A stretch of DNA of 51,505 bases, taken from positions 1 through 51,505 of the forward strand of contig CALEYQ010000005.1 in assembly GCA_937924855.1 (NCBI GenBank), read 5' to 3'. Position 1 is the first letter of the stretch; the number at the start of each line of letters is the position of its first letter. The notes under the pieces were generated by a model. That model saw only the letters and a list, made by a program, of their open reading frames with translations. It had not been told where the DNA came from and did not search any database. Position numbers and translations under genes: made by a program. Of this stretch, positions 26,206 to 34,263 are shown piece by piece. Source of the DNA: an uncultured Bacteroidota bacterium. GTDB lineage: Bacteria > Bacteroidota > Bacteroidia > JADZBD01.

Positions 26206-27318
26206 TTATTGAATCAAATATACGATGAGGGCAATGGCCGCCACAACCGCCAGTGAGAATCCTATTATCTTGGCCACACTGTAAGGTCTTTCGCCCTGCA
26301 CTTCTCCCGTTCTGGCATTTATTACAAAACGATATACCTTTCCATTGTAACGGTACGAGGAAATCCAGACCGGCAATAAAATGTGCTTGAAGGTAATGTT
26401 ATCGTAGCGTGTGTTAAGCGTTAATATGCGTTGCTGATCACCACCGATATCCGAGCGCACATGATTTCGGATGGTTTCCGTCATTCTCGCTTTGGCAAAT
26501 TCAAAACCTTCTTTCATATTGGTCTGATACACTTCGGTTTTGAAGCCCGCCAGAAATTTATCCGAATATTCACACAGGTTGTCCATATCCCAGGGTTCAA
26601 GGGCCATGGCATATTTATCCGGAAGCGAGCGACTGGCATGAACCAGCACATCGTCGAAATCGCAGTTTACCCTTCCGCTGCAGGAAGTCCATCGTGTGCG
26701 GGTTACAGTGCGGGTGCGGGTAACGGATTTTCCGTTTTCCATTGCCGAATAAGTTTCGGTGGCAGTATAGTTAATGCCCCGCATGCCTGTATAATTCGAA
26801 TCGGTAGCTGCATCGTAGGTCCAGTAGGGCATGTAAATGCCGTTCAATCGCTCGGGTCTGTTGGCATACAGTTTTAAATCGCCGGGTGCGAACCACAATC
26901 CGCCGATCCATTTTTTCAAGGCTCCGGTAGCGGCGTTATTATCGAGTTTAAAGGGCAGGAGGTATTTCGGGCGAATGACATTGCAGGTGCTTGCATTTTT
27001 AACCACCAGTGGGTTTCCGCAAAAGGCACAATTGTCGGAACTTAAATTGGGTTTCAATGTGGAACTGGCGCCACAACCATCGCAATTGACGGTGGTAAGC
27101 TCCATCTTCTGTTCGGTTCCCACCGAATTTTCAGAAAGAAATTTCTCGAAATCTATTTCCTCAACTATTTTCTCGCCCTGGGCTTCAGGATTGAAAATTT
27201 CATTCTCGGTGCCGCAGAAATCGCATTTCAGATTTTGTGTGCCTGCGGCATATTTAAGCTGGGCTCCGCAATTGGAACAGCTCAATTCCTTATTTACCTC
27301 GGCCGTTTTTGTTTCCAT
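26206..27318 (-). CDS. Double zinc-ribbon membrane protein (YdjG/TFIIB-ribbon-like)
   Basis: 370 aa. Two zinc ribbons near the N-terminus: CSNCGAQL...CDFCGTE (about 14-38) and CDGCGASS...CAFCGNP (about 80-104). A middle domain (YLLPFKLDNNAATGALKKWI, GIYMPYWTYDAATDSNYTGM, LVHASRSLPD) and one C-terminal membrane helix (IIGFSLAVVAAIALIVYLI) follow. B. subtilis YdjG, from the PspA-YdjGHI envelope-stress operon, has this composition to my knowledge. Old labels of primosomal protein or helicase for this family come from the ribbons only. It starts 6 bp after the SPFH gene, an expected YdjI-YdjG-like pair. Confidence 0.8.
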   Translation of the reverse strand: METKTAEVNKELSCSNCGAQLKYAAGTQNLKCDFCGTENEIFNPEAQGEKIVEEIDFEKFLSENSVGTEQKMELTTVNCDGCGASSTLKPNLSSDNCAFCGNPLVVKNASTCNVIRPKYLLPFKLDNNAATGALKKWIGGLWFAPGDLKLYANRPERLNGIYMPYWTYDAATDSNYTGMRGINYTATETYSAMENGKSVTRTRTVTRTRWTSCSGRVNCDFDDVLVHASRSLPDKYAMALEPWDMDNLCEYSDKFLAGFKTEVYQTNMKEGFEFAKARMTETIRNHVRSDIGGDQQRILTLNTRYDNITFKHILLPVWISSYRYNGKVYRFVINARTGEVQGERPYSVAKIIGFSLAVVAAIALIVYLIQ

Positions 27319-27324
27319 GACTTA

Positions 27325-28458
27325 TCAGGGCATAGGTGGTGGAGGAGGAGGGGGAGGCGTATTGCTGAAAAGGGTAACAACTTCCGGAATTTCATTGGCT
27401 TTTACCCAGGCAGCCAATCCGGCTTTCCACATCATGGAATCCTGTTTTAACTGACCCTGGGAAATCAACTGACCTACCTGCTCAAGCGAGAAAGGACCGT
27501 GTTGCTTTCCGCCTTCCGCCACATGGTATTGAGTTACCGGGGGTGGAGGAGGAGGCATATTGGAATTTCCGCTCTGCTGATTTTGTTGCTGACCCGGATT
27601 CATCATGCCGCCCATCATATTGGTCATCATGCTGCCCATACCGAATCCCATGCCCATTCCCATACCGGCACCCATGGTGCCACCCTGATTTTCGGCCGCT
27701 TTTTCAATGCTTTTGGCCGCTTTCATCTGAGCCAGTTTGTTTATGTCGATTTTATTGAGTCTGGAAAGCTCGAAAATTTCTTTTTTGAGCTCATCGGGCA
27801 TGTTTACATTTTCTACCGAAAGGTCGGTAATGGTTAAACCATACCTTCCGAAACGCTCCGATACTTTTCCTTGTACCAGTTCGGAAAGTTCGTTGACATT
27901 ACCGGCAATTTTTTCAATCGGTATGCCCGACTCTCCCAAAGCATCGGTAATTTCCCGCACTACCCAGGTGCGCAACTGCTCCTGTATGGAAGCCGTATCG
28001 AATTCGGGATTGGTGCCGGCTACCTCGGTAAGAAATTTAACCGCATCGGTAACCCGGATGGAATAATTTCCGAAAGCCCGGAACTCTACAAAGCCGAAGC
28101 GCGCATCTTCCAGGGTAATGGGATTTTTGGTTCCCCACTTTAAATCCGGAAACTGACGGGTGCTTACATAATATACATCTACTTTGAAGGGAGAATTAAA
28201 TCCATATTTCCATCCCCTCAGGGTGGTAAGAACCGGCATGTTCTGGGTGGTAAGGGTATGCATGCCCGGCTGATATACATCGGCAATTTTTCCTTCGTTC
28301 ATAAATATCGCCACCTGCGATTCCCGCACCGTAAGTTTGGCGTTCATTTTTATTTCGTTCTGGTAGCGGGGGAACTTCCATACCAGGGTGTCGCGGCTTT
28401 CATCAACCCATTCAATGATGTCGATGAATTCACCTCTTATTTTGTCAAATAAGCCCAT
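27325..28458 (-). CDS. SPFH-domain protein (YdjI-like) with C-terminal GYF_2 domain
   Basis: 377 aa. N-terminal MGLFDKIRGEFIDIIEWVDE is typical of the virion-core-protein/YdjI branch of the SPFH superfamily. The SPFH domain covers about 25-235 (VRESQVAIFMNEGKIADVYQ, ITDALGESGIPIEKIAGNVN, YGLTITDLSVENVNMPDELK). A Gly/Met-rich stretch (GMGMGMGFGMGSMM) and poly-Pro segments flank a GYF_2/DUF4339 module (about 310-360, YHVAEGGKQHGPFSLEQVGQ, SMMWKAGLAAWVKA). It probably forms oligomers at the membrane and recruits the next two zinc-ribbon proteins; this is inference. First gene of the four-gene group. Confidence 0.88.
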   Translation of the reverse strand: MGLFDKIRGEFIDIIEWVDESRDTLVWKFPRYQNEIKMNAKLTVRESQVAIFMNEGKIADVYQPGMHTLTTQNMPVLTTLRGWKYGFNSPFKVDVYYVSTRQFPDLKWGTKNPITLEDARFGFVEFRAFGNYSIRVTDAVKFLTEVAGTNPEFDTASIQEQLRTWVVREITDALGESGIPIEKIAGNVNELSELVQGKVSERFGRYGLTITDLSVENVNMPDELKKEIFELSRLNKIDINKLAQMKAAKSIEKAAENQGGTMGAGMGMGMGFGMGSMMTNMMGGMMNPGQQQNQQSGNSNMPPPPPPVTQYHVAEGGKQHGPFSLEQVGQLISQGQLKQDSMMWKAGLAAWVKANEIPEVVTLFSNTPPPPPPPPMP

Positions 28459-28564
28459 TTTGCTGTGTTTTTGATGAAAGGTAAATGTAAGGAAATATAC
28501 CTTTTTTGGGGTATCTGTTAAAAAGTTTTCGGTGGTTTAGTTTCAGGGAATTACCTTCGCTGAA

Positions 28565-29806
28565 ATGGGAAAAATCAAGATTGGAATTGTAGGCGGTGGA
28601 GCGGCCGGTTTTTTTGCGGCTAATGTGCTTTCCGATCTTGACCCGGATGCTGATATCACCATCCTCGAAAAATCAGGAAAGGTTTTGTCAAAGGTTTTGG
28701 TTTCGGGTGGGGGCCGGTGCAATGTAACCCACGATTCCTCCGATATTAATTACCTCCGCGAGCATTATCCCCGAGGCCATCGTGCCATGTCGGGTATCCT
28801 TTCCCGTTTTGGTCCCATGGAAGTTAAAGCCTGGTTCCGTAAAAAAGGTATGAACCTGATAACCGAAGCCGATGGACGCATGTTCCCTTCCTCAAACTCC
28901 AGCCGCGAGGTAATTGAAGTGCTTTCCCGTCCCCTGAAAAGCGGAAAGGTGAAACTGGTGCTTCATGCTCAGGTGTCATCGCTTAAAAAAGTAAACCATC
29001 GTTTTGTGATCCATACTTTCAAGGGCGAAGAATTCCATTTCGATGCGCTTTTGATTGCATGCGGCGGTAAGCCCGACCGGGCCTATTATTCTTTCCTTGA
29101 AGGTACCGGGCATGTTCCGGCAACTCTGGTTCCCAGCTTATTTACGCTTGAAACGGAAAACAGGGAGATTACAAAGCTCAGCGGCATTTCCGTTCCCGAA
29201 GCCCTCCTGACTCTCGCCGGAGGAAAAATTTCCTCCCGCGGTCCACTGCTGATTACCCATAAAGGATTATCCGGACCGGCTATTTTGCGGTTTTCTTCTT
29301 TGGGAGCCGCGGAATTGGCCAATCTGGACTATCGCTTTACCTTACGCGTTTCCTGGCTGGGAACCCGGGAAGAGGAATGGGTTCGGAACTTCCTGCTATC
29401 CTGGAAAGATGCCCATCCGGCCCGCAAAATAAAATCGGGTCCCGACCCCCTTCCGGAGCGCCTTTGGCTTTATTTCCTTTCCGTGGCAGGCATTAATCCG
29501 GAAAAAAACCGGGCCGACCTTTCCAAAAAGGAATTCAATGCTCTGCTGCAGGTGCTTGCTGGTCAGGAACTTAAAATCAACGGGAAACATATGTTTAAGG
29601 AGGAGTTCGTGACCTGCGGGGGCGTGGGTTTAAACGGTTTGAACCCTGCAACCATGGAATCTAAAACCATTAAGGGCTTGTTTTTTGCAGGAGAAGTGCT
29701 GGATATCGACGGCTTTACCGGTGGTTTTAACTTCCAGTCGTGCTGGAGCACGGCTTATCTTGCCGCGCATGGAATTTTGAACCGGGAAATTCCTAAATTT
29801 ACCTGA
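28565..29806 (+). CDS. HI0933/YhiN-type FAD-dependent oxidoreductase
   Basis: 413 aa flavoprotein. Rossmann FAD site GIVGGGAAGFFAANVL at 7-22 with acidic residue in ITILEKSGKVL, then the family signature VSGGGRCNVTHDS. Later motifs: LLIACGGKPDRAYYSFLEGT, PSLFTLE, LITHKGLSGPAILRFSSLGA, and the C-terminal FAGEVLDIDGFTGGFNFQSC followed by WSTAYLAAHG. The family is widespread and its physiological reaction is not firmly assigned. It is divergent from the SPFH group and lies 16 bp upstream of the PD40 gene. Confidence 0.92.
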   Translation: MGKIKIGIVGGGAAGFFAANVLSDLDPDADITILEKSGKVLSKVLVSGGGRCNVTHDSSDINYLREHYPRGHRAMSGILSRFGPMEVKAWFRKKGMNLITEADGRMFPSSNSSREVIEVLSRPLKSGKVKLVLHAQVSSLKKVNHRFVIHTFKGEEFHFDALLIACGGKPDRAYYSFLEGTGHVPATLVPSLFTLETENREITKLSGISVPEALLTLAGGKISSRGPLLITHKGLSGPAILRFSSLGAAELANLDYRFTLRVSWLGTREEEWVRNFLLSWKDAHPARKIKSGPDPLPERLWLYFLSVAGINPEKNRADLSKKEFNALLQVLAGQELKINGKHMFKEEFVTCGGVGLNGLNPATMESKTIKGLFFAGEVLDIDGFTGGFNFQSCWSTAYLAAHGILNREIPKFT

Positions 29807-29822
29807 CCAACATTTCCCAACC

Positions 29823-31805
29823 GTGCGCCTTATTCTGTTGTTTTTTTTTGTGGCGCTTTCATGCCTCACCTTCGCTCAGGATAATTCCGGGGGCAAACAA
29901 AAGAAATTCTTATCGGTTCCCAAAGACAAAGCCACCTTCGAAGAAGCAGAATTGCTTTTTATTGAAGGTAATTTTCCACAGGCCCTTGCAGAATACCAAA
30001 AACTGGAAAAGAAATATCCCGAAGAGCCCATTCTTGTTTTCCGCATCGGGGTGTGTTACCTGTACGAAGTAGACGGACTTGAAAAATCATTGCAATACCT
30101 GCAGCGTCTCGACAGGGCCAAATTTGCCAAAACCGACTATTCCTTTCAACTGGGCCGGGCCCTGCACCTCAATTATAAATTTGATGAGGCCAAAGCCGAA
30201 TTCGAAAATTGCCTTACCAACAAAAACATCAGTCCGAAACAAAAGGAAGAAAGTAAAAAGCTGATTCAGAATTGTATCAATGGAAAAATTCTGATGGATA
30301 ATCCTACCCATGCCCGTGTTGAAAATCTTGGGCCGGGAGTTAATACCGCAGGCAGCGAATATGTTCCCGTTATCTCCTCCGACGAATCTGTTTTATTGTT
30401 TACCTATCGCGGACCCAAATCCATTGGCGGAAAGCAAACCCTTCCCGGGGTTCCCAATGAAAATGGCGATTATTTCGAAGATATTTACATGAGTGTAAAA
30501 ACGGATACCGGCTGGTCGCAACCCCAGCCCCTGCCCGAGAATATAAATACCAACGGGCACGATGCCTGTATTGCCCTTTCCAACGACGGGCAAAAACTTT
30601 TCATTTTTAAAAATCCTCCTGAAGATCCGGGTCAGATTGAAATGAGCCGCCTCGACGGAAAAACATGGCTCGATGCGGAATTGTTAAAGGGACAGATTCA
30701 AAGTAATTACTGGGAAGGCAGCATCACCCTTTCCGCCGATGAGCAAAGTGTGTATTTTTCCAGTGAGCGTCCCGGGGGTTATGGAGGAAAAGATATCTAT
30801 GTTGCTTATAAAAACGAAGACGGTACCTGGGGAAGGGTTAAAAACCTGGGTCCTGCCATTAATACACCTGAAGACGACGACGCACCATTCATTCATCCCA
30901 ATGGCATTTCACTTGTTTTTAGTTCAAGGGGGCATAACAGCATGGGCGGTTTCGATTTGTTTTTTGCCGAGTTGAAAGACGACAGTACATGGACCACCCC
31001 GGTAAACTTTGGTTATCCCGTAAATACTCCCGGCGATGATATTTATTTTGTGCTATCCGCCGACGGGGAGAGGGGATATTATTCCAGTAGTAAGCCGGGA
31101 GGTTTTGGCATGCAGGATTTGTATGTGGTGCACGACCCCATGCCCGTTAAGTTTAACCTGGTATTGGTAAAAGGAGTTGTAAATTTTGATGACAAACCCG
31201 TTGCGTCGCGTGTGATTATTAAAAATTTAGGAAACGGGGCGGTGGTAAACACCCTGAAATCAAATTCCGCCACGGGGAAATACCTCATCAATTTAAGTCC
31301 GGGCAAGGAATATGAAATTGAATTCAGACTTGATTCCTCCTATGTGGAATCGCGGCGCATCAGCACTCTGGAAGTAGATTCTTTTTTTGAATCTGTGATA
31401 GACATTAATTTTTACTCTCCGGAATACCGGCGCATGCTCGACAGTCTGGCCCTTGCCCAGAAGAAAAAAGAAGAAGTGGTGCAGAAAAAATACACCATGG
31501 AAGAATGGCTGAAAAACTATGGCGATGTAGCCATGGAAGGGTTGGAGTTCCGGGTTCAGGTGGGAGCGTATAACCTGCCGAAAAATTTCAATTACTCAAA
31601 CCTGCTCCGCTTGGGGAAAGTAGAAAAGCTGTTGCTGGAAGATGGCATAACGCGATTTACCATTGGTCGATTCGAAACCCTGAAAAGTGCCGATGTCTTG
31701 AAGAATAAAGTAATAGTAGCCGGCGTGAGCGATGCTTTTGTAACGGCGATTTATAAAGGCCGGAGGGTTTACCTGCAGGACATATTGGAATTACTCAAAG
31801 ACTGA
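29823..31805 (+). CDS. TPR plus PD40 envelope protein with SPOR-like C-terminus
   Basis: 660 aa from a GTG start at 29823. Signal peptide MRLILLFFFVALSCLTFAQ. TPR-like helices (about 35-140), PD40 blades (VISSDESVLLFTYRGPKSIG, LSADEQSVYFSSERPGGYGG, IHPNGISLVFSSRGHNSMGG, LSADGERGYYSSSKPGGFGM), a carboxypeptidase-regulatory-like domain (about 440-510), then a C-terminal module (about 575-660, FRVQVGAYNLPKNFNYSNLL ... FTIGRFETLKSADVLKNKVI) that looks like a SPOR-type fold, which usually binds denuded peptidoglycan. Paralogue of the gene at 15340, with the SPOR-like end in place of OmpA. Confidence 0.85.
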   Translation: MRLILLFFFVALSCLTFAQDNSGGKQKKFLSVPKDKATFEEAELLFIEGNFPQALAEYQKLEKKYPEEPILVFRIGVCYLYEVDGLEKSLQYLQRLDRAKFAKTDYSFQLGRALHLNYKFDEAKAEFENCLTNKNISPKQKEESKKLIQNCINGKILMDNPTHARVENLGPGVNTAGSEYVPVISSDESVLLFTYRGPKSIGGKQTLPGVPNENGDYFEDIYMSVKTDTGWSQPQPLPENINTNGHDACIALSNDGQKLFIFKNPPEDPGQIEMSRLDGKTWLDAELLKGQIQSNYWEGSITLSADEQSVYFSSERPGGYGGKDIYVAYKNEDGTWGRVKNLGPAINTPEDDDAPFIHPNGISLVFSSRGHNSMGGFDLFFAELKDDSTWTTPVNFGYPVNTPGDDIYFVLSADGERGYYSSSKPGGFGMQDLYVVHDPMPVKFNLVLVKGVVNFDDKPVASRVIIKNLGNGAVVNTLKSNSATGKYLINLSPGKEYEIEFRLDSSYVESRRISTLEVDSFFESVIDINFYSPEYRRMLDSLALAQKKKEEVVQKKYTMEEWLKNYGDVAMEGLEFRVQVGAYNLPKNFNYSNLLRLGKVEKLLLEDGITRFTIGRFETLKSADVLKNKVIVAGVSDAFVTAIYKGRRVYLQDILELLKD

Positions 31806-31823
31806 GGGCTTTGGAATTTTACG

Positions 31824-31850
31824 GAAACGGGATTATTTTACCCGTTTTAT
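31824..31850 (+). terminator. Terminator after the PD40-SPOR gene
   Basis: Stem AAACGGG (31825-31831) / CCCGTTT (31841-31847), 9-nt loop, then TTATT. A modest T run; lies between the stop at 31805 and the cysteine desulfurase. Confidence 0.6.
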
Positions 31851-31853
31851 TCC

Positions 31854-31884
31854 GATATTTAGGGCTAAAATTGCGCTAAATATC
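31854..31884. promoter_or_regulatory. Inverted repeat just upstream of the cysteine desulfurase ATG
   Basis: Perfect 9-bp arms GATATTTAG (31854-31862) and CTAAATATC (31876-31884), 13-nt spacer, ending 3 bp before the ATG at 31888. Either a protein operator or an RNA hairpin that masks the start. Confidence 0.4.
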
Positions 31885-31887
31885 CCC

Positions 31888-33033
31888 ATGAAAGTATATC
31901 TGGATAATGCTGCCACGACGCCCCTTGACCCTGAGGTTATGGAGGCCATGTTGCCCTATATGAAGGATTTTTTCGGTAATCCTTCTTCCATTCACGGTTT
32001 TGGCCGTCAGACCCGTGCGGCCATAGAGGGGGCCCGAAAGGGAGTAGCTAAATTTTTGAATGTTTCCCCGGCCGAGATTTTTTTCACCAGTGGTGGCACC
32101 GAGGCCAATAATATGGCCATACAGTGTGCCGTGCGCGATTTGGGTGTGAACCGTATCATAACTTCCGCCATAGAGCATCATGCAGTATTACATACCGTGG
32201 AAGAGTTATCCCGTTCCGGAAAAATAAAAATGGATTTGGTAAATCTCGATGAAAAGGGCAGGGTGGACCTGGGGCATTTGGAGGAATTACTTTCGGTGGG
32301 AACCGGGGAAAAAACTTTGGTAAGTCTCATGCATGCCAACAATGAGATAGGCAATCTGATACCCCTGAAAAAGGTAAGTGAGTTATGCCGGAAGTACGGA
32401 GCCTGGTTTCATACCGATACCGTGCAGACGATGGGGCATTACCATTTTGACATTTCCGATATTTCAGTAGATTTTTTGAATTTTTTGGCCCATAAATTTC
32501 ACGGTCCCAATGGAGTTGTATTTATTTAGATCAATCCCCGTGTGCAGATACATCCATTTATTTACGGTGGGGCTCAGGAGCGTAACATGCGGGGTGGTAC
32601 CGAGAATTTATACGGCATAATAGGTCTTGCGAAGGCCTTGGAGATAGCGGCGCGTGACATGAAGGAGCACCAGGAGTATATACAGGGATTAAAAAACTAC
32701 ATGATAAGCAGGTTAGAGGAGAGCATACCCGGCATAGCGTTTAATGGTGATCCGAAGGGTTCCTCTTTGTACACCGTATTGAATGTGATGTTACCATCCA
32801 CGCCGAATGCCGAGATGTTGTTATTTAATTTAGACATAGCGGGTATAGCCGTATCGGGCGGTTCGGCTTGCAGCAGCGGTTCGAATACCGGATCGCATGT
32901 ATTGCGTGCCATTGGCAGCGACATGACTCGTCCGAGCGTTCGTTTTTCCTTTTCCAAATACAATACCAAAGAGGAGATAGATTATGTGGTAGAGAAGGTG
33001 AAGTCCCTGGTTTCGGTGAAGGTGGAGGGGTAG
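31888..33033 (+). pseudogene. Cysteine desulfurase (NifS/IscS type) with an in-frame TAG
   Basis: PLP enzyme that takes sulfur from cysteine for Fe-S clusters or thio-modification. The frame is intact for 381 codons except for TAG at 32527-32529 (after ...HGPNGVVFI). The next residues, INPRVQIHPFIYGGAQERN, continue the family in the same frame. At this place the family normally has an aromatic residue (F-x-Y-I-like), so TAT/TAC to TAG is the simplest change. All catalytic features remain: HHAVLHTVE, HTDTVQT, the PLP Lys in AHKFHGPNG and the active-site Cys in SGGSACSSGS. It could be a real recent null, a sequencing error or a read-through case. TAG is a normal stop elsewhere in the window (lolA, Kelch gene and this gene's own end). 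Confidence 0.85.
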
Positions 33034-33127
33034 GGGTAGGTTTCTCTTTTAATATCTCAAAAATACATCTTACAGCCCTTCCCTGCCTGAATTTCCCCTA
33101 AGGGTTTACTGCAATTCCCTCCAAGGA

Positions 33128-33180
33128 TTTCATTTTGAAATGATGGGGGATTGGGTTAATTTAGGTGTGGTAAATACGAG
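33128..33180 (+). promoter_or_regulatory. 53-bp repeat, copy 1: promoter plus attI-like site
   Basis: TTTG at 33134-33137, 19 nt, then TAATTTAG at 33157-33164, one base from the Bacteroidota promoter consensus. The repeat ends ...AAATACGAG and is followed directly by TTATGTG, forming the G|TT core of a cassette junction at 33180/33181. TCATTT-TG-AAATGA (33130-33143) is an inverted repeat over the -33 box. 48/53 identical to copy 2 and 49/53 to copy 3, with no gaps. Confidence 0.75.
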
Positions 33181-33195
33181 TTATGTGCAACCACT

Positions 33196-34074
33196 ATGGA
33201 AATTCGACTCGGGACAGTAAAAAATACTCAGACAGGTATTTCGGTTGACCTCGGTGACGAATTGACACCTGAACAACATCAAACCTTCTTAGACGCTATA
33301 AGGGAAATTCATGAACTTGAAGCCAGCAGACGACTGTTTGAAATCGTGTTTCTAAATAAAAATGATTTCGTTGACACTTTTAATAGAGATGTTAAAGAAC
33401 TAATAAGCAGTTCTTGGACATTGGCGGGCGACAGAAAAAAATATTATAAGCATCACCTTAATTTCAACAGACTTTTTCTTAACTATTTAAGTTCAATTCG
33501 AACATTTATTGACCACAACAAAGCCCACATTAATAGAAAATTTGGCAGCTGTTCCTCCGAAGCAAATGAGTTTGAGAAAATAACTAACTATTATTTCGAC
33601 AAATTCTTTTCTTACCGATTTTTCGATCAGCTTAGAAATTACGCACAACACTCCGGGCTTCCACTTCAAAGTTTTAATCTCTCGACTCAAAGGACAAAAG
33701 ACGGGGGATATTTAGCAAGTTCTGAAATTACCTTTGATCCGCGAGAACTACTTAAAACATATAGCAAATGGAGCGCAGTTGTAAAAGCCGACCTTGAGAA
33801 AAAAGAAGATCCATTTCCTCTTGCACCACTTCTCGAAGAAATGACAAATGTCTTATTTGGTTTTATGCAAGCTGTTGACGGTATTAATGCCAAAAACGTT
33901 TGCAAAGCGGCTAAGTTCATTAAAGACAATACAAATCATTTACGTGCTGACAATGCGGACATTTGTATTTTCTCAAATATTCAGGACAACGCTGACGGTA
34001 CATTAAAAAATTTCGAGCGACTTACAATTCCGTTAGACATTGTAGATGACTTGGACGTAAGTGGCTGCACATAA
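33196..34074 (+). CDS. Cassette 1 protein with a HEPN-type R-x4-H motif
   Basis: 292 aa, otherwise unrecognised. It has no signal peptide or membrane helix and is predicted mostly helical with a charged N-terminal half. FFDQLRNYAQHSGLPLQSF holds R147-N-Y-A-Q-H152, a match to the R-[N/D/H]-x3-5-H active-site pattern of HEPN ribonucleases, which are frequent in toxins and phage-defence proteins. One short motif is weak evidence, so an RNase role is a hypothesis. The gene starts 15 bp into the cassette, driven presumably by the copy 1 promoter, and its TAA lies inside the R'' arm (CACATAAC) of attC1. It is AT-rich relative to the flanking chromosome, as expected of acquired DNA. Confidence 0.75.
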   Translation: MEIRLGTVKNTQTGISVDLGDELTPEQHQTFLDAIREIHELEASRRLFEIVFLNKNDFVDTFNRDVKELISSSWTLAGDRKKYYKHHLNFNRLFLNYLSSIRTFIDHNKAHINRKFGSCSSEANEFEKITNYYFDKFFSYRFFDQLRNYAQHSGLPLQSFNLSTQRTKDGGYLASSEITFDPRELLKTYSKWSAVVKADLEKKEDPFPLAPLLEEMTNVLFGFMQAVDGINAKNVCKAAKFIKDNTNHLRADNADICIFSNIQDNADGTLKNFERLTIPLDIVDDLDVSGCT

Positions 34075-34250
34075 CAGCAAATAAACGTAAGCGGGCGGAC
34101 TCGGTCATCGCTCGGTGCGGAGTAGTGTCGCTTCGCGAATTTATTTTGCACCTCGCTAATAAACATTTATCTTTAAATAACCTTTTGTGGGTATAGACAC
34201 AGGAAGCTTCGAAAGCCCGCCTACGTCTATTTGCAAAACGTTACCACCAA
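34066..34250 (+). repeat. attC-like site 1
   Basis: R'' TGCACATAAC (34066-34075), complementary over 10/10 to GTTATGTGCA at 33180-33189. Inner arms AGCAAATAAACG... (34076-34096) and GCCCGCCTACG... (34215-34235) pair at 18/21 positions. R' core G|TTACC at 34240/34241. Total about 175 bp, with an unpaired-looking centre. Confidence 0.8.
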
Positions 34251-34263
34251 TTGTAAAGAGACA

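Noticed and set aside
26837..27454. Long plus-strand ORF of 205 codons
   Set aside because: Shadow of the zinc-ribbon and SPFH genes on the other strand.
32527..32529. TAG recoded as an amino acid genome-wide
   Set aside because: TAG is the ordinary stop of lolA, the Kelch-like gene and the cysteine desulfurase's own end, so a global recoding is unlikely.
34231..34263. TTG start for the cassette 2 gene
   Set aside because: It lies within the attC1 arm; a signal peptide begins cleanly at the ATG at 34264. The same reasoning rejects TTG at 35793.
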